DNA of 64,000 nt from Sequoia sempervirens (GCA_007258455.2 VDFB02358134.1:210363394-210427393); one strand, 5' to 3'; positions 22,724 to 34,869 are shown, counted from the stretch's first letter. Translations and numbers: made by a program. Notes: generated by a model from the letters alone, not told the origin.

Positions 22724-24564
22724 TGGACTAGAACCAAGTTTATCACAAAGAACACAAAGTGACTACTTATACTCCGATTGCTAAAAATCTTAGAATGCAG
22801 GAAAGTAACAAAATGTAATAGAACTAAAATGAAGTAAAGTAAATGATTTAATTAAAAAGGATAGAGAAAGAAAATGCTCACAACAACCCAAGTAATGAAG
22901 CCTCCAGGTAGTAGATATCTTCAATACTTGCATGCATAATATTGAGAGAAAATATTGGGGTTGTATAGGGTTTTGCCTTAGTCAAACCCTCAATTTGGTT
23001 TTCCCACCTCTGGGTATGTGCAGGATCATCATGGAGAAAACAGGCCCTTAAGTGGGAAAAAAATCAAAAAATTCAGAGTTAGGCAACTTGACGTAAAAAT
23101 TTGAATAAGTTATCTATATTATTTCAAAAATACATAATAATAGAATCTGTAGAAAATTGAATGTAATTTCTAAACTACTAGGTTTGTTTTTTTTTTAAAA
23201 AAGAAATCTATTTGGTGAAATTTTGAAATTTCAATGCATACTTAAATTCGGGGAAAATAAGAAGTAGGTGTCCTACCACCCTAACCACAATAAAATGATA
23301 ATATTTTTTATAAGATTTTAGATATAAGTAGAGGACCCATGTCCCGATGTGATGCATTTTTTTTTGTAATTTTTTCAAAGTAAATAATTAATTATGAATT
23401 TTTTATTACAACTTTTAAAAAATATAAAAAACTCTTATGTCTGACCACCTTAACTTGGTCAAAACTTCATGAAATTCAATTTTTATTTTTTTAATCCTAT
23501 AGTATGTGAAGCATAGAATGCGACACATATTTTGGATTCAAAAAATGTGATATCCTTTGAAAGTTATAGATGTTTTTCAATTAGTCTATCAATTAGGACT
23601 TTAGTCATAATTTGAATAGAAAATGAATAATAATTAAACATTAAATTCAAAGTAAAGCATAATTTATATTGGTGGAAATATGAGAATCTCCTTAAAAAAC
23701 CCTTTTCATTTAATCAATTTTGGGTAAAAAAAGAGTCTTCAGCCACATACCCATCATATTGCCACTTTTTGGCCCATCATGATCTTGCACATACCCCTCC
23801 ACGGATAACCAAATAGATAGAGAGAGTGAGCGAAGTAAGAAAATATGAAGTGATAAAAGCAATCCCCGCTCAAGGAGGAGAACCTATATAAAAAAATATA
23901 GATGCAATCGATAGGGGATGTGATAAATCCCAACATGCTCGCACGCACAAGATAAGGGAGATATTAGATACAAGGCTTAAGGAAGGCAAAGAGAGAGGCA
24001 AGATAGCTGCAAGAGCCAAGAGTGTTGCAAAGAGTGTTGTAAAATATTTTGATAATGTTGTTGTAATAAGCAAGGGAGTTGTGCAAGTAAGATAACAAGA
24101 GGAAAGATGGTAGAATATCCAAGATAGAATCCAAAAATGAGAAGAAGGCCAAATGAGTTGAAAATATGACTTTTGAAGAAGGAAAAGAAGCTTCCCGAGC
24201 CATTACAAGGCATCCCTAGTTGTTACCACCGACAAATTTTTTTGACAAGTGGAAAATATGCTTGGAAGCAGTTGTTTGAATGTTGAAACATCATGGGATG
24301 CTAGCACAACATGCGGACTTTCTCGCAGTGGGCTAGTGTCCAGACACATCATGCTACAAAATTACAAGAATGGGAAAGGTACAAAGTCTGATGCAAAGTT
24401 GACACATGAAGGTAGCTATTAAAAATGGGTGGTGAGCATCCTAAGAGGGAAAATGGCTAATGCAGGGGCTAAAATGAGCCTACATAAATGCTAGGGGAGT
24501 GGACACTAAAGCAAATGAAATAATGTATGTGAAATTGCAAGGGGAAAATTTTTACAATATTACA
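22724..24564 (-). repeat. Right (5') LTR of element C, interrupted by a TIR element
   Basis: Matches 16040-17085 on both sides of the 785-bp insertion at 23012-23796. The minus-strand start is TGTAATATTG at 24564. The flanking ATTAT (24565-24569) would be the target duplication, but its partner was not found. Confidence 0.8.
23012..23796. mobile_element. TIR DNA element, copy 2 (inside C's LTR)
   Basis: The left end is GGGTATGTGCAGGATCATCA and the right end is the complement of TGATCTTGCACATACCC. The body is the reverse complement of 1406-2205 with scattered differences. The flanks are CTCT (left) and CTCC (right), and the undisturbed LTR copy has a single CTCC at this place (16328-16331). 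This proves an insertion with a duplication of 3-4 bp. No coding frame. Confidence 0.85.
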
Positions 24565-27374
24565 ATTATGTAGGACTAGGTTTATCAACCATATGTTTCT
24601 TTTCTTCTCGCAAGGGAAGAATGGAAGGAACCAAGGGAGGTTGTTCAAGCATTTTCTCTTTAAATTTGTAAACTTTTTTAATCTTAGGAGGGACAATAGG
24701 ACTTATTTGGTTATCTCTTGGTCTTTTATAAGAGATTGGAAAAGGATTTCTCATGATTTGGTCTTGGTTACTTGGAAGGGATTTTGGTTCAATCATGGTT
24801 TCATCAATGATAGGAGGCTCAATCATGGGTTGAGGCATATTGCTAAGGGATAATTATGCTAAGTGTTTTTCCTTAAAATTTTGATAAGATTTGAGAAAGC
24901 AATCTTCACGAGGCCTATTAGGTTCAATAGGTTTAGGCAAAAAGAAATTATCCAATGAGAAATTCGAATGAGAAGACATAGGATTAAAGCCACTATGATG
25001 CACAATAAATATATAATTGCCAAATGGAAAATTTCAGAATTTATGCACAACCGATAGGATGAAGTTCATGGAGGGTATCCATGGGTAACTAAGCTTCAAA
25101 TGGAATTGGTCCGATAGTAGAATGATGGAGAATGAGACAGTCAATTGTTTCAGTCCAAATTTTCAAGGGATAGTGATTGTACCTATCGTAGGGAAAGAAA
25201 AATAAGAATCTTGCTAAAGTTCATACACAAATAAGAATTACTCAGTGATCACATTCTCTACCCACACAGGATGAATTAATATCCCATTATTAGGCTTATC
25301 ATTAATTATACCAAAAATGTAAAGAGGACCATTGGGTGCATGTCTACTTCTATCATTTTATGAGAAACCAATATCAAGGGGCATTTTGGTTTGGCCTTAC
25401 AAGGTTGCACATCGATGAAACTGACCATACATTGTAAGTCTTCTTCATTTTCATTCATATTGTCATTATTCTCATCTTAAATTTTGTCAGCATTCATCAC
25501 ATCATTTTTGGCATCATTAGCTTTCACAAAAGAGACACTATGATTTGGCATGGGTTTGGTAAAGATTTGCAAATTTTGGTTTGGTGGGGTAAAACACTTA
25601 TTTCCTTGATCATCAATACCACCAATCTGGATGCGATTCAAATCAATAAGGTCTTGTATAATATGTTTAAGATGCTTATATTGTTTTGTATCATGTCCAT
25701 TTTGTTGGTGATAATGGCAAAAGGAATTTGAGTTAAATTTTGGAGGTAAGGGCTTAATGGTATCAATGGCTCTAATAGGACGTAAGGTTACTAAGTTCCT
25801 ACTCAAAAGTTACAACATAATGGAGTGAAAGGTATTGCATAAAGGGGTAAAATGTCTACTCCTCTCCCTAAATGGATATGGATTTGTTGTTTTCATAGCA
25901 GCCACTTGGGATTTAACATGTTGACTTGTTTGAGGCATATTTATTTCTAAAAATCCCTTATTTTGTTTCTTGAAAGGTTGGAAATTGTTATGCCTAACAT
26001 AGTTTCATATGTCTTAGGATGGTTAGGAGTTCTTACTTCACAATGACTAACCAAATTCTAATAGTTATGAAGGGTCATGCACAAGTGTGTAAAGAATGAA
26101 AAATTCAACATCTCAAGTTTAGCTTGAATATTAGTTTTCAAGTTTGCAATGAACATTCTTTGAAGGTTAGCATCAGGAATCAATGTTGATTTATGAGTAA
26201 ATTAATTAGCATTGTGTTATGGAATCAGTGACCTTTTCATCTTTGTTTTGTTTACATTGCATTAAATCAGCTAAGGTCATCTTGGGACACATGTGCACTT
26301 GGAAATGGTTAAGAAAGGCATCAACAAATTCATTGAATTTGAATGAATTGAGTTATTTGGTAAAGAACAAAACCACTCCAAGCAAATATCTTTCAAGGAT
26401 ATAGGTAAAATTTTAGGCAAGAATTTATCCTTATAAATGAAGTCGCCACATAAGGCTGTGTATACCAATACATGGTTACTAGGGTCTCCTTTTCCACCAT
26501 ATTTCTCAAATTTAGGAATCTCTATGTGTTTTCACATTTGTGCTCTCAATATATCCAAGGAAAAAGGGTTTCTTTTGTCATATTGTGAAGGTTGGACATT
26601 TTGACTATGGTTCAATGTGGAAATTTTTTGTTGGAGGGATGAAACATTTTGTAGGAGTTTGTTAAGGAAGAGATCATTTTTCTTCTTGTGAGATGGAGGT
26701 GAATAAGGTGGAGGTGTATATGTATTCGGAGGACAAGTGAATTGTAAGTTTGTGAGGGGAGCTAGATTAGGAGATATGAGATATGAATGCACAAAGATAA
26801 AGGGATTCTTAGTGGAAGTACCTAAGGTAGTATTGAAATTGCTAGTGGATTGCAATTGGATTAGTGTATGTTGGAATAGAGGTCATGGTTGTGGAAGGAG
26901 AAATTGGATTTCCACCTTGACTTTGAGTGTACACCAAAGTTTGAGAACAACTAGCTACTTTAGGAACATGTTTATCAATAGTGTGAGCTAGGCTACACAC
27001 AATCTCTATTCCTTGTTCATTGTCAATAATTTTCCTCATGTTATCTATGATAGGAATTGTAATACTAGAAATGTATTCAAAACTCACAAATTTTTGCATT
27101 TTTTCTAAGTCTTAATCCCTTTTTCTTAGTTATTCTTGATGGACATTAGCAACTATTGTTTCAACATCAATCACATTAGTTGTGGGTAGGGTGGTCATGG
27201 GAAATGAGGTATCAAAGCTATGGTCCATAGTGGGTTGACTAGTATCAACACTATGAGTGAAAGAGTTGGAAAACTCAATATACACAGCGAGTGTAGTAGT
27301 TTGGGATGGCACAGGTCATGAACTATGTCTCATGACAATATTGGTAATAGGACACTAGGTTGTGATGCTCATGC
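24565..27374 (-). pseudogene. Gag remnant of element G
   Basis: A minus-strand gag reads from about 27374 down to 24565 in several frames. Order: a Thr/Ser-rich N-terminal part (27130-27312, 26842-27099); a Pro-rich part (26532-26855, including PPNTYTPPPYSPPSHKKK); a capsid-like domain at about 26270-26530 with FEKYGGKGDPSNHV, FLPKILPISLKDICLEWFCS and LPNNSI, the outline of the Retrotrans_gag family; and a zinc-type motif CHYHQQNGHDTKQYKHLKHI at about 25640-25710, then a basic linker (24566-24838). There are many stops between 25810 and 26270. The product would have formed the particle shell and bound RNA. The protease that should follow is cut away by insertion of element C. Confidence 0.7.
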
Positions 27375-27655
27375 AAGTTTCACCAAACCAAAGGTGCACC
27401 CAAAATGGAGGATAGGCACTAGATAAATGTAACAAACACCTTAGAATATGAAGTGCAATAGAAATATGTAAAAAGAGATAGAAATTTCAAGGTTTTAAAC
27501 AAGATAATTCACTTCTTGTGCTATGCAAAAACCTAAAAAAATGTCTTTTAATCCCAATTTTGATTTTCAAAAAATGCGCTTGATTTGACCAATTGAAACT
27601 AATGAAAAAATAAAATATTTTTGTAATTTATGAAACTAAAACCCATATTTAACAG
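27375..27655 (-). other. Leader segment of element G
   Basis: No gene. The sequence lies between the gag start and the edge of element E. It was continuous with 63264-63771 before E inserted. AACAG at 27651-27655 is the left target duplication of E (imperfect partner near 63263). Confidence 0.55.
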
Positions 27656-30201
27656 TGTTTTGTGTTTTCACACACACACCTCGCTGAAAGCAGGGACCGT
27701 CACCCTTTTTCTTCTCTTTGGTCTTCATTTTTTGACTTTGGGTTGAAGTTGACTATGGGATTTGGATGTCTCCATGAGGTCTTAAGGATTTTCTAAAATC
27801 CCATCCACTCAAGTTAAGCTACAATTTTTTTTATGTGGGATTCGTCTTGCGGATGTCGAGCCCTCCTACGGTGGTACTAGTCCATACGACTTTTGCAATT
27901 AGGATTTACGCAATTCAGAAAAGGGGTGCAAACTTTAAGTTTTCAACATTTAGTGCCCATAAAATTCAAGTCTCCACATGCCTAAATAGGTTTGAACCAA
28001 AATTGCTAAGTTTTAAGACTTTGCAAAAAAATTCATTCAAGAAGTTGTCATGCGGATGCTAGGGTTTCCTGTGTTTTTTGTGGAAATTCATCTCACTGGT
28101 GTTGGACCCTTCAGCTTTTGCACTCCAAATTTTTATATTTTTCAAAATGGGTCAAAACATCAAAAATATGTTTAGGCACTCTTCTAATTCATTTTTTCAT
28201 GTGCTTAAAATGAAAAAAACCCAAAATTGCTAAAAGTTTTGGCTTTGAGAAAATTTTCATGCAAGAAGCCATCTTGCAAATGTTAGGGTCTCCGACATTG
28301 TTTTTACGACATAGACTTGTCTGAATTTCCACCTTGTGGCTTCCACATTCCATTTTTATGCATTGATCTTTTCTTGAAAATTTAAGGTGTGTTGTAATCT
28401 AGGCCTTGGCACCATCATTTTTCCATGTGTTTGAATTGATAAAAACTCAAATTTACTAAGTTTTAAGGCTTTGCGGAAAATTGTTTGTGGAATGCCATTG
28501 CACTAGCACCAAACCCTTCAACTTCCACATTGCGTCAGCCCTCAAAATTCAAATCTCTCAAAAGTGGAAAATTTGTTCAATGGTGCCAAACCCTCCAACT
28601 TTTGCATCGCTCTGGCCCTCAGAGGTGAAGTCTCCCAAAAAATCAATTTCCCAAAAAGGAAATTTTCTTGAAATAGAAAATTTCTTGAACAAGAAATTTT
28701 TTGGAAAAGGAATTGTCCTGAAATGGAAAATTTTCGAAAAATGAAATTTTCTTGATGGACTATAAATTGAGAAATTTAAAAATTTTAAATAGGGGAAATT
28801 TATCATTTTTGGAGATTTAAATTATGGTATTTTATGACACATGTGCTTTTAAAGATGCAGGAGGGGATTACTTACAAGTTTCTAGGAAGCTCCTTGGATT
28901 TTTTTTCGAAGTCTTCACCCATGTTAAACAAGTGATCAAAAGAAGAAGCTATTGTGTAGAAAAACATGTAGTATTGGTGGATGAGTTCAAGTTAAATGAA
29001 TTCAAAATCAATAGATCGAAAGTTACGAATAAGTGTTTCCAATATGCTATTGTATAGAAAGAAGCTAGGAATATTTTAATAAAAGATAAATATTTTTAAT
29101 TTCTAGCTAAATGACAAAATAGCTACCTTGAAGTTTGTGCTGGGATCCTTCTGATATTTCTTTAATATAAAATAAGTTAAATATATTGCACACTTTTGTA
29201 GGTTCACATGTGAACCAATTTTATATTAAGAAATATTGTACTTTCATTGAATATATGTAAGCCCTAAGTTGTAGTAAATTTAGGCCCTTGGATGTAAATC
29301 AATCTTGGCCATTGATTTGAGTTTTGAAAAGAGGCATCCCCTCATTTGCAAATGAGAGAGATGAGTTGTGTAAAGATATTGTGATGCAATATAAAGGAAG
29401 ACATTTAAGTTGGGTGTTGTCCTTGTGTATGCTCTCAATGTTTGCATGATTCAGTCTCCTCATTTCATTTGCATTCTAGTTTATTTATAGTTCAATTTTA
29501 TTTCTAGCTTATTAGTTAGTGAATGGTTTTAATGGTGACTATATGTTGACGTATTTGATGCACTTCTAGTTCATTTTTTTGGTGATTTATTGAAGATAAA
29601 TTACTGTGTAAAGCTACTTTGAGCTCATGTTTTAATGCACTTTAGTTCAATTGTGTATGTTCATGCTATATGTGTTCATGTCACAGTCTGAAAATATGAA
29701 GATAACCTTAGGAGATTGCATTAGTCTTGTGACATTGTAGAACTTTCTTTGTTAAGCAAAACTTGGTTTTTTGGGAGTCTATCTACTTCAATCCTTGTCA
29801 TTGTTATTATTGTTCCTAGTTTTCAAAAATAGAATAACTCCTCAACCATTTAAACATATTTTGATATTTATTAAAAATTTGAATTAGTTTTAGGATCCTA
29901 GCATCACTATATAGTTATATTTGATGAACGAAGGAAGTTTCAAATTACTGTTTTGAATTTGTTGTTACAGTATACCGGCCTTCAAACTTTTGAAACTTCT
30001 ATTATAGACCTATGAGATTCATACTTTGCAAACCATAAATTCCCCCTTGTGATTACTAGCAAATCACATTTTCATTGAGTTATTTATACACCATCAAGAC
30101 CTGGCATTAGAGACCTTGGAGTTGTTTCTTGAAGTTCACTAATAGGAATTAGGATACTTGTATTATGTATGTGTTGTTGCAGTGCCAAAACACCCATCAA
30201 T
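27656..30201 (-). repeat. 3' LTR of element E (left copy)
   Basis: Matches 42871-44652 and 62697-63263 end to end. The minus-strand start is TGATGGGTGTTTTGGCAC; the end is ...AAAACA. Around 29645 it has the uninterrupted sequence TTTAGTTCAATTGTGTATG, the empty site for element F. Short frames inside (28481-28744, 28824-29057) are not preserved in the other copy. Confidence 0.85.
28620..28760 (+). promoter_or_regulatory. TTCTTGAA-rich block in E's LTR
   Basis: A series of alternating GAA and TTC triplets includes TTCTTGAA at 28665 and 28682, followed by CTATAAATTG at about 28760. The other LTR keeps the block (43560-43715, with TTCTTGAA at 43601 and 43618). TTCnnGAA is the core of heat-shock elements. 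Function is untested, and low-complexity sequence could produce it by chance. Confidence 0.3.
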
Positions 30202-30500
30202 AGAACTAGCACTAGAAGGGGGGTTGAGTATAAAGCAACAAAGTTGGAAGACTTGAGCCTTTATGTACAAATATGAGATATGCTAGATCTCATTATATTC
30301 AAAAATTCTAAAAATAAAAAAATGAAAGTAAAAAAGGTAAAATCTAAGCTAAGTTGGATATTTCTCAACTTCACGACTCTTTAAATAAGAAATTAAGTCA
30401 TAAGAGTTTGCTTGTCCTTGCACTATCATACAAGTGAAAAATTCATAATACTTGTAGGCACAAAGAGCTGGAATGATTAACCTTTTTGGGCAGAATGGGC

Positions 30501-32520
30501 ATGGCTTTATAGAGGGAAATTTTCTTCTGGGAAATACATAAATATTTAGCTCTTTTGGATACAAAAGAAGAATTTTTTGATGTTGTAGTTGAGGCCTTCA
30601 AGGGGCTGGTCAAGGAACAATTGAGCAATGAGTATGGATTCCACTTGGAAGATGTTCTATTGTATGGTTGGTGCAAAGTACACAATGCACCTCATTTAGA
30701 ACTTACTTGTCCATCATGTGAAGACATAATCAATCAAATCAAGGGATGTATGAATGCCTACAAAGAAGAATAATCTATAGAATCAAGTGAACACACCATA
30801 GAATACAATGCACATACAGAGGATGAGTTAGAAAAGTTTGTAGCAATAAGTGCTAAAACAACTACCAATAAGCATGAGGTCTTTAAGGAAGAAGCTAAAA
30901 TAATTAGAACAACAAAAGATAAAAAATGTTGATATGAAATACAGCTAGAAGTAGAGGATGTTATCCTTACTAATGAAGGTCAAACACCTCAAATAAAAGA
31001 TTCACTTGAGGCAACTTTAAATCATAATTCTTCTACAAGTGACAACAAAAATTAAGAATTTGACGAACTCATTGCCAAGATCTTTACTCATTGGTCAAGT
31101 TTAAAGTACATAATACAGTTGGAGGAATTACTATTACTAGGCTAGTGTAGAGTACATACCATAGCACATTCATAATTCACATGCGATTTATGTCAACAAG
31201 CAATCAAGAAAATAAAAGAACAGGTGGAGCAACCTAATGCAAAGTCTCTTATTGTTACTTTAGAACACACGTTGGAAGCAGTGGAACCTAAATCAAGGGA
31301 TTACTTAATTGAGTATGATTCACAAGTAGATTTTTGGAAAACAATGAAAGAGGAACAATAGAGTCGCAACAATGAAAAAGTTGATCTAATGATTGATTCA
31401 TCCGTTGGCACTCAAGAGTCTCTCCCTTTTCAAGATAATGTGCATATGCTTAGTAATCGGATTCATGATGGGTTCTTTGAAAGAAATCATGGACCAAATT
31501 TTAGTCCTCTTGACATAGAGGAGTCATTAAATCTAACTTCTTTGCATTCAGTGATAACCTAAAGAATAATAATGACACAAGGCAGATGGATATTTCTACA
31601 ATCCAGTGTAGTGAGGATATATTACCTAAACCTTCGAATAATGAAGTGGTCAAAGTCTTGAATGAAGAAAAGGATGCCTCAACATGTAGCAACAATGAAC
31701 ATGAATAAATGGATGAAAATTTTGATGACCAACAAACTAAAGATACTAGTGATTCAATTGACAAATACTATCAATAATTCACACCTAAACCACCAGAGGA
31801 AGAAGCTTAGAGAGAGGAAGTTTTAAAAGTTTTCATCACGAGCAATGTATCATACCAATTATTGGCTGAAATAGGGAGTTTTCTTGCTTCATCTAATCTT
31901 GATTTTCTCTAATATTCTAATGTCTTTAATAGAATGGATTTGTCCAGATCATGTTTTCCTTATGTGATACCTCATCAAACTAATATTGATGTAATGATTC
32001 CTTTTGAGGACCATAGTCAAGTGGATACATGGAATGCAGAAGATCAACATAATAGTGTGGATCTTTGTAAGGGGGACTCGACATAGGTTGTTGAACATGA
32101 GGATAGCCTTGATGGATTATGGGAAAATTCACCTTTTGTACCTTATACAACTATAGAATTAGGTAGAATGTTTCATGCACTAGAAAGTTTTAATCCTATG
32201 TATGGTTTCCTACCTAAGGATTATGATTGTAAGTACAGATTAGTGATGCAAGAGGGATGCTTCACCACTAGCTATGTCCACTTGAAGCTACCAATGCAAG
32301 GTTTGATGATACCACACACATTTTGAATAGTCAAGTACTGCTACTCAGGCACAAGGATATCCAGGTTGTGTCTATCCTCACTCCTTTCTATAATTATACT
32401 TATCATTTTGATTATGGTGATGCAAGAAATAGAACATGCTCATGGATTGATCATGGGCCACTTGAATCACCTCAGTTGTTGATTTTCCCTAATTATATCA
32501 TTAAGTTTGAATGTTGAAAT
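30501..32520 (+). pseudogene. Opposite-strand ORF of element E with duplicated zinc-type motif
   Basis: A plus-strand frame of roughly 670 codons runs opposite to E's orientation. From 30501 to about 31560 it stays in one frame, with about eight stops that look like CAA, CAG or TGG codons changed by C-to-T or G-to-A mutation. A frameshift follows, then two more frames to about 32520. Two copies of the same motif are in frame: W-CKVHNAPHLELTCPSC (about 30675-30722) and CRVHTIAHS-stop-FTCDLC (about 31146-31193), both C-x2-H-x8-C-x2-C, each after a Leu-rich helix and before a Lys/Gln-rich helix. Acidic sequence lies between. The C-terminal part contains MYGFLPKDYDCKYRLVMQEG and SWIDHGPLESPQLLIFPNYI. 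I do not recognise a family. Tat-lineage elements can carry additional ORFs between pol and the 3' LTR, sometimes antisense, and this place fits that. Confidence 0.5.
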
Positions 32521-32744
32521 ACTGAGACTTATTTTGTTGAATATAAGGATGAATTTTCATGGCTTAATACAATTACCATCACTTAATGGATTTTTCATAT
32601 GTTGAGAAACTATATGGGTATGGGTGTCAGTTCACTTTGTCTAATTTTTGTTTGTTTTGAGTCTTCGTGTATATAGTTGTAGACACCTAAAAATGACCTA
32701 GGCCTACAAGCTTCATTTTTACCACTTTCATCCTAGCATAATTA

Positions 32745-33175
32745 AGACATTTAATTATGTCCTTGGTCCACATTCAACTATTGATTAAATAATTCATAAT
32801 TGTTTAATTAATTCATGTCTTTGTATTCTTCATGATTATTAAATAAATAAATTTTATTTATTTATTAAATACGTCATTAATTGTCTAAGTCTTCCCTTAA
32901 TTAAATAAATTTCTTAATTTATTTTATTTCCTTTCTTCATTAATTATTCGTGATTATTAAATAAATCAATTTCATTTATTTATTTGATATGTCACTAACT
33001 GTCACAATTAAATAAATTTATTAATTTATTTAATCAGTCTTATCTTCCAAATTAAATAATTAATTTTAATTATTTAATTACTAATTTCACTTTTCTCTCA
33101 TTTTAAATAAATGAAAATATTTAAAATGATTTCATTTAATTAACTTTCACTCTTTTTAGTAAATAATTTGAAAAA
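32745..33175. repeat. Series of AT palindromes in A's LTR
   Basis: At least five near-perfect palindromes of 25-40 bp follow one another, such as ATTAAATAAATAAATTTTAT (32838), AATAAATCAATTTCATTTATT (32960), AATTAAATAAATTTATTAAT (33006), AATTAAATAATTAATTTTAA (33051) and AAATGAAAATATTTAAAATG (33110), separated by short non-palindromic spacers. The 3' LTR keeps the same series (about 40780-41210). They could fold into cruciforms or serve as binding sites. Confidence 0.75.
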
Positions 33176-33550
33176 GATTATTTACTTGTCACACAAAATC
33201 ATCATTTTGAATTAATTAAATTCAAAAAGATTCTAATCTTCCAAAAATCAAGTAATCAAGCAAATTCTTGATTTTTCAAATCTAATCTTCAGTCCAAATC
33301 TTATCTTCTTGATTTTTCGAATCTCACAAATCAAGAAATCTTATCTTCTTGATTTTTGAAAATCTCTATTTTCTAATTAATATTTTCTCATTTATTCTCC
33401 ACCGTCGATCCAATTATCTGAGATATTATTTTGACCATTCAATTAATGATTTTTCCCTAACCCTAATTAGGGATTCTCAGACTTAATCTGGACCTTTCAT
33501 TTTAGGTTCTTGTCATCAATTAATCTCATCCGTCCACTCAAAATTGTGTT

Positions 33551-33564
33551 TTCTATAAAAGACA
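33551..33564 (+). promoter_or_regulatory. Candidate TATA box of element A
   Basis: TCTATAAAAGACAA is preserved in both LTRs (also about 41586-41599). Its place would put the transcript start near 33585. Predicted from sequence only. Confidence 0.55.
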
Positions 33565-33919
33565 ATTTTTCTCATAATTTCGGGATCCGACAACTTCATT
33601 TTTAATTTAATAGTCATTATAGTCATTTGGCATTAGTAGTCATTATTTTCATTTTGTCATATCGTCATAGACATAGGCATAATTTTGTAAATCCTTCAAC
33701 ATTTGCATAGGGCTTTGGCATTATTATAGGTTGCTCAATTTGAAATTTGAGGGCCTTATTGACTTGCTGCAAACTAGAAGGTGCTATGAAGGTGAAGCGT
33801 GGAAGGAAAGGAAGGTATAATTGTCCTTTATTTTGATTTTCCATTGTTCTTGATAGCCTCTTTGGATTTTTGATGTTTATTGATTAACAATCTAACAATC
33901 TAAATTTCCATTGATTACA

Positions 33920-33935
33920 TTGGTGAACCCGACAT
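33920..33935 (+). promoter_or_regulatory. Primer binding site of element A
   Basis: TTGGTGAACCCGACAT directly follows the LTR. Similar sites are at 10796 (B) and 63772 (G). The primer tRNA is not assigned. Confidence 0.75.
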
Positions 33936-34869
33936 ATTTGGACAAATAAAAAAAAACCATTTTTGGAGTTGGTTTCTTTTTGTTGCAGGTTTTGTTTGCC
34001 TTTTGTTGCAGGTTTGCATCATTGTGGATAAAGCTGTAGTTTCCAAAGACATGACCATAACTTTCAAACAGCTACGTATTTTCTCACAAATTTTTTTTGC
34101 AACTTGGGGACAACACCATACACTTTCATTCCAAAAATTAGATTTTTTGGATTTTTTTTTCATTTTTTATAATTTTTTTTCTGTTTTTAATAAAAAATTA
34201 ATTTTGAGAGAAAATAATCAAATTTTTCTGATATGTTTACATTTCTTAAAATCTCTCTAAATTTTAATAGGGTTTTGTTCTTTATATTTTAAATTTGGAT
34301 GTGGGATTATTAGTCAAAAAACAAATCTTTTAAAATATAGGTTTAAAAAATATTTGCTTAGATCTAACTCATGGTTGTAGATCTACTCACAAATTTTTGT
34401 TTTCAGATTTGAAATGACATCAGAAGACTCCAGTAAAAAAATCAGAATTTCTGGAGCTGTTTTGTATTTTTTATAATTTTTTTATGATTTTTCATAAAAA
34501 ATTAATTTCAGGCGCAAAACAACAAATTTTTCTGATTTATTTATATTTTTGGAAACCTCTTGAGATTTTAGACAAGCTTTATTCTCTTTATTTTTCATTT
34601 TACTGTCAAAAAAAATTCTAAAAATCAGATTTGTTGTGACTAGCTAACTCACTAATAGTTGTGACTAATCTTCGTTTGCAGTGTGTGGTGGTTACTATTT
34701 GTGTGTCAAAGATCATTTCATAGAAGACTACTAATTCATTGTCTGCAGGTTTGAATGTCAAAGATGAAATAAGAAAACAATGTGCTTGTCTTTTTATAGA
34801 TTAGCAAACATTTCATTTTGGGGCACATAAAAAGAACTTTCATGTTTGTTTTGCTTGACTGTGTTTGCA

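Larger units (their letters stand above)
16040..24564 (-). mobile_element. Element C: decayed gypsy-type retrotransposon
   Basis: Two direct LTRs (16040-17085 and 22724-24564, the latter holding a 785-bp TIR element) enclose 5.6 kb. The orientation is minus: the tract CTAAAGTGGGGG follows the left LTR, and the protease-type remnants read right to left. The interior keeps a repeat-bearing acidic ORF, a protease region, a G-patch remnant and a gag-type zinc motif, but I find no RT or integrase. A Copia solo LTR interrupts it at about 18762-20066. The left LTR is also flanked on its other side by a C-type leader (8640-8900), as if a second C unit followed in tandem. A clean target duplication was not found (ATTAT at 24565-24569 on the right only). 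Confidence 0.7.
32678..33919 (+). repeat. 5' LTR of element A
   Basis: 1242 bp, starting TGTAGACACCTAAAAATGAC and ending TTGATTACA. Nearly identical to 40712-41951. Contains the palindrome series (32745-33175) and TCTATAAAAGACAA at 33551-33564, a good TATA box, about 370 bp before the LTR end. Confidence 0.92.

Noticed and set aside
33454..33475. CCCTAACCCTAATTAGGG resembling telomere repeat
   Set aside because: Only two units, and altered in the other LTR of A (CCTAACTCTAATTAGGG). A small palindrome, not a telomere relic.
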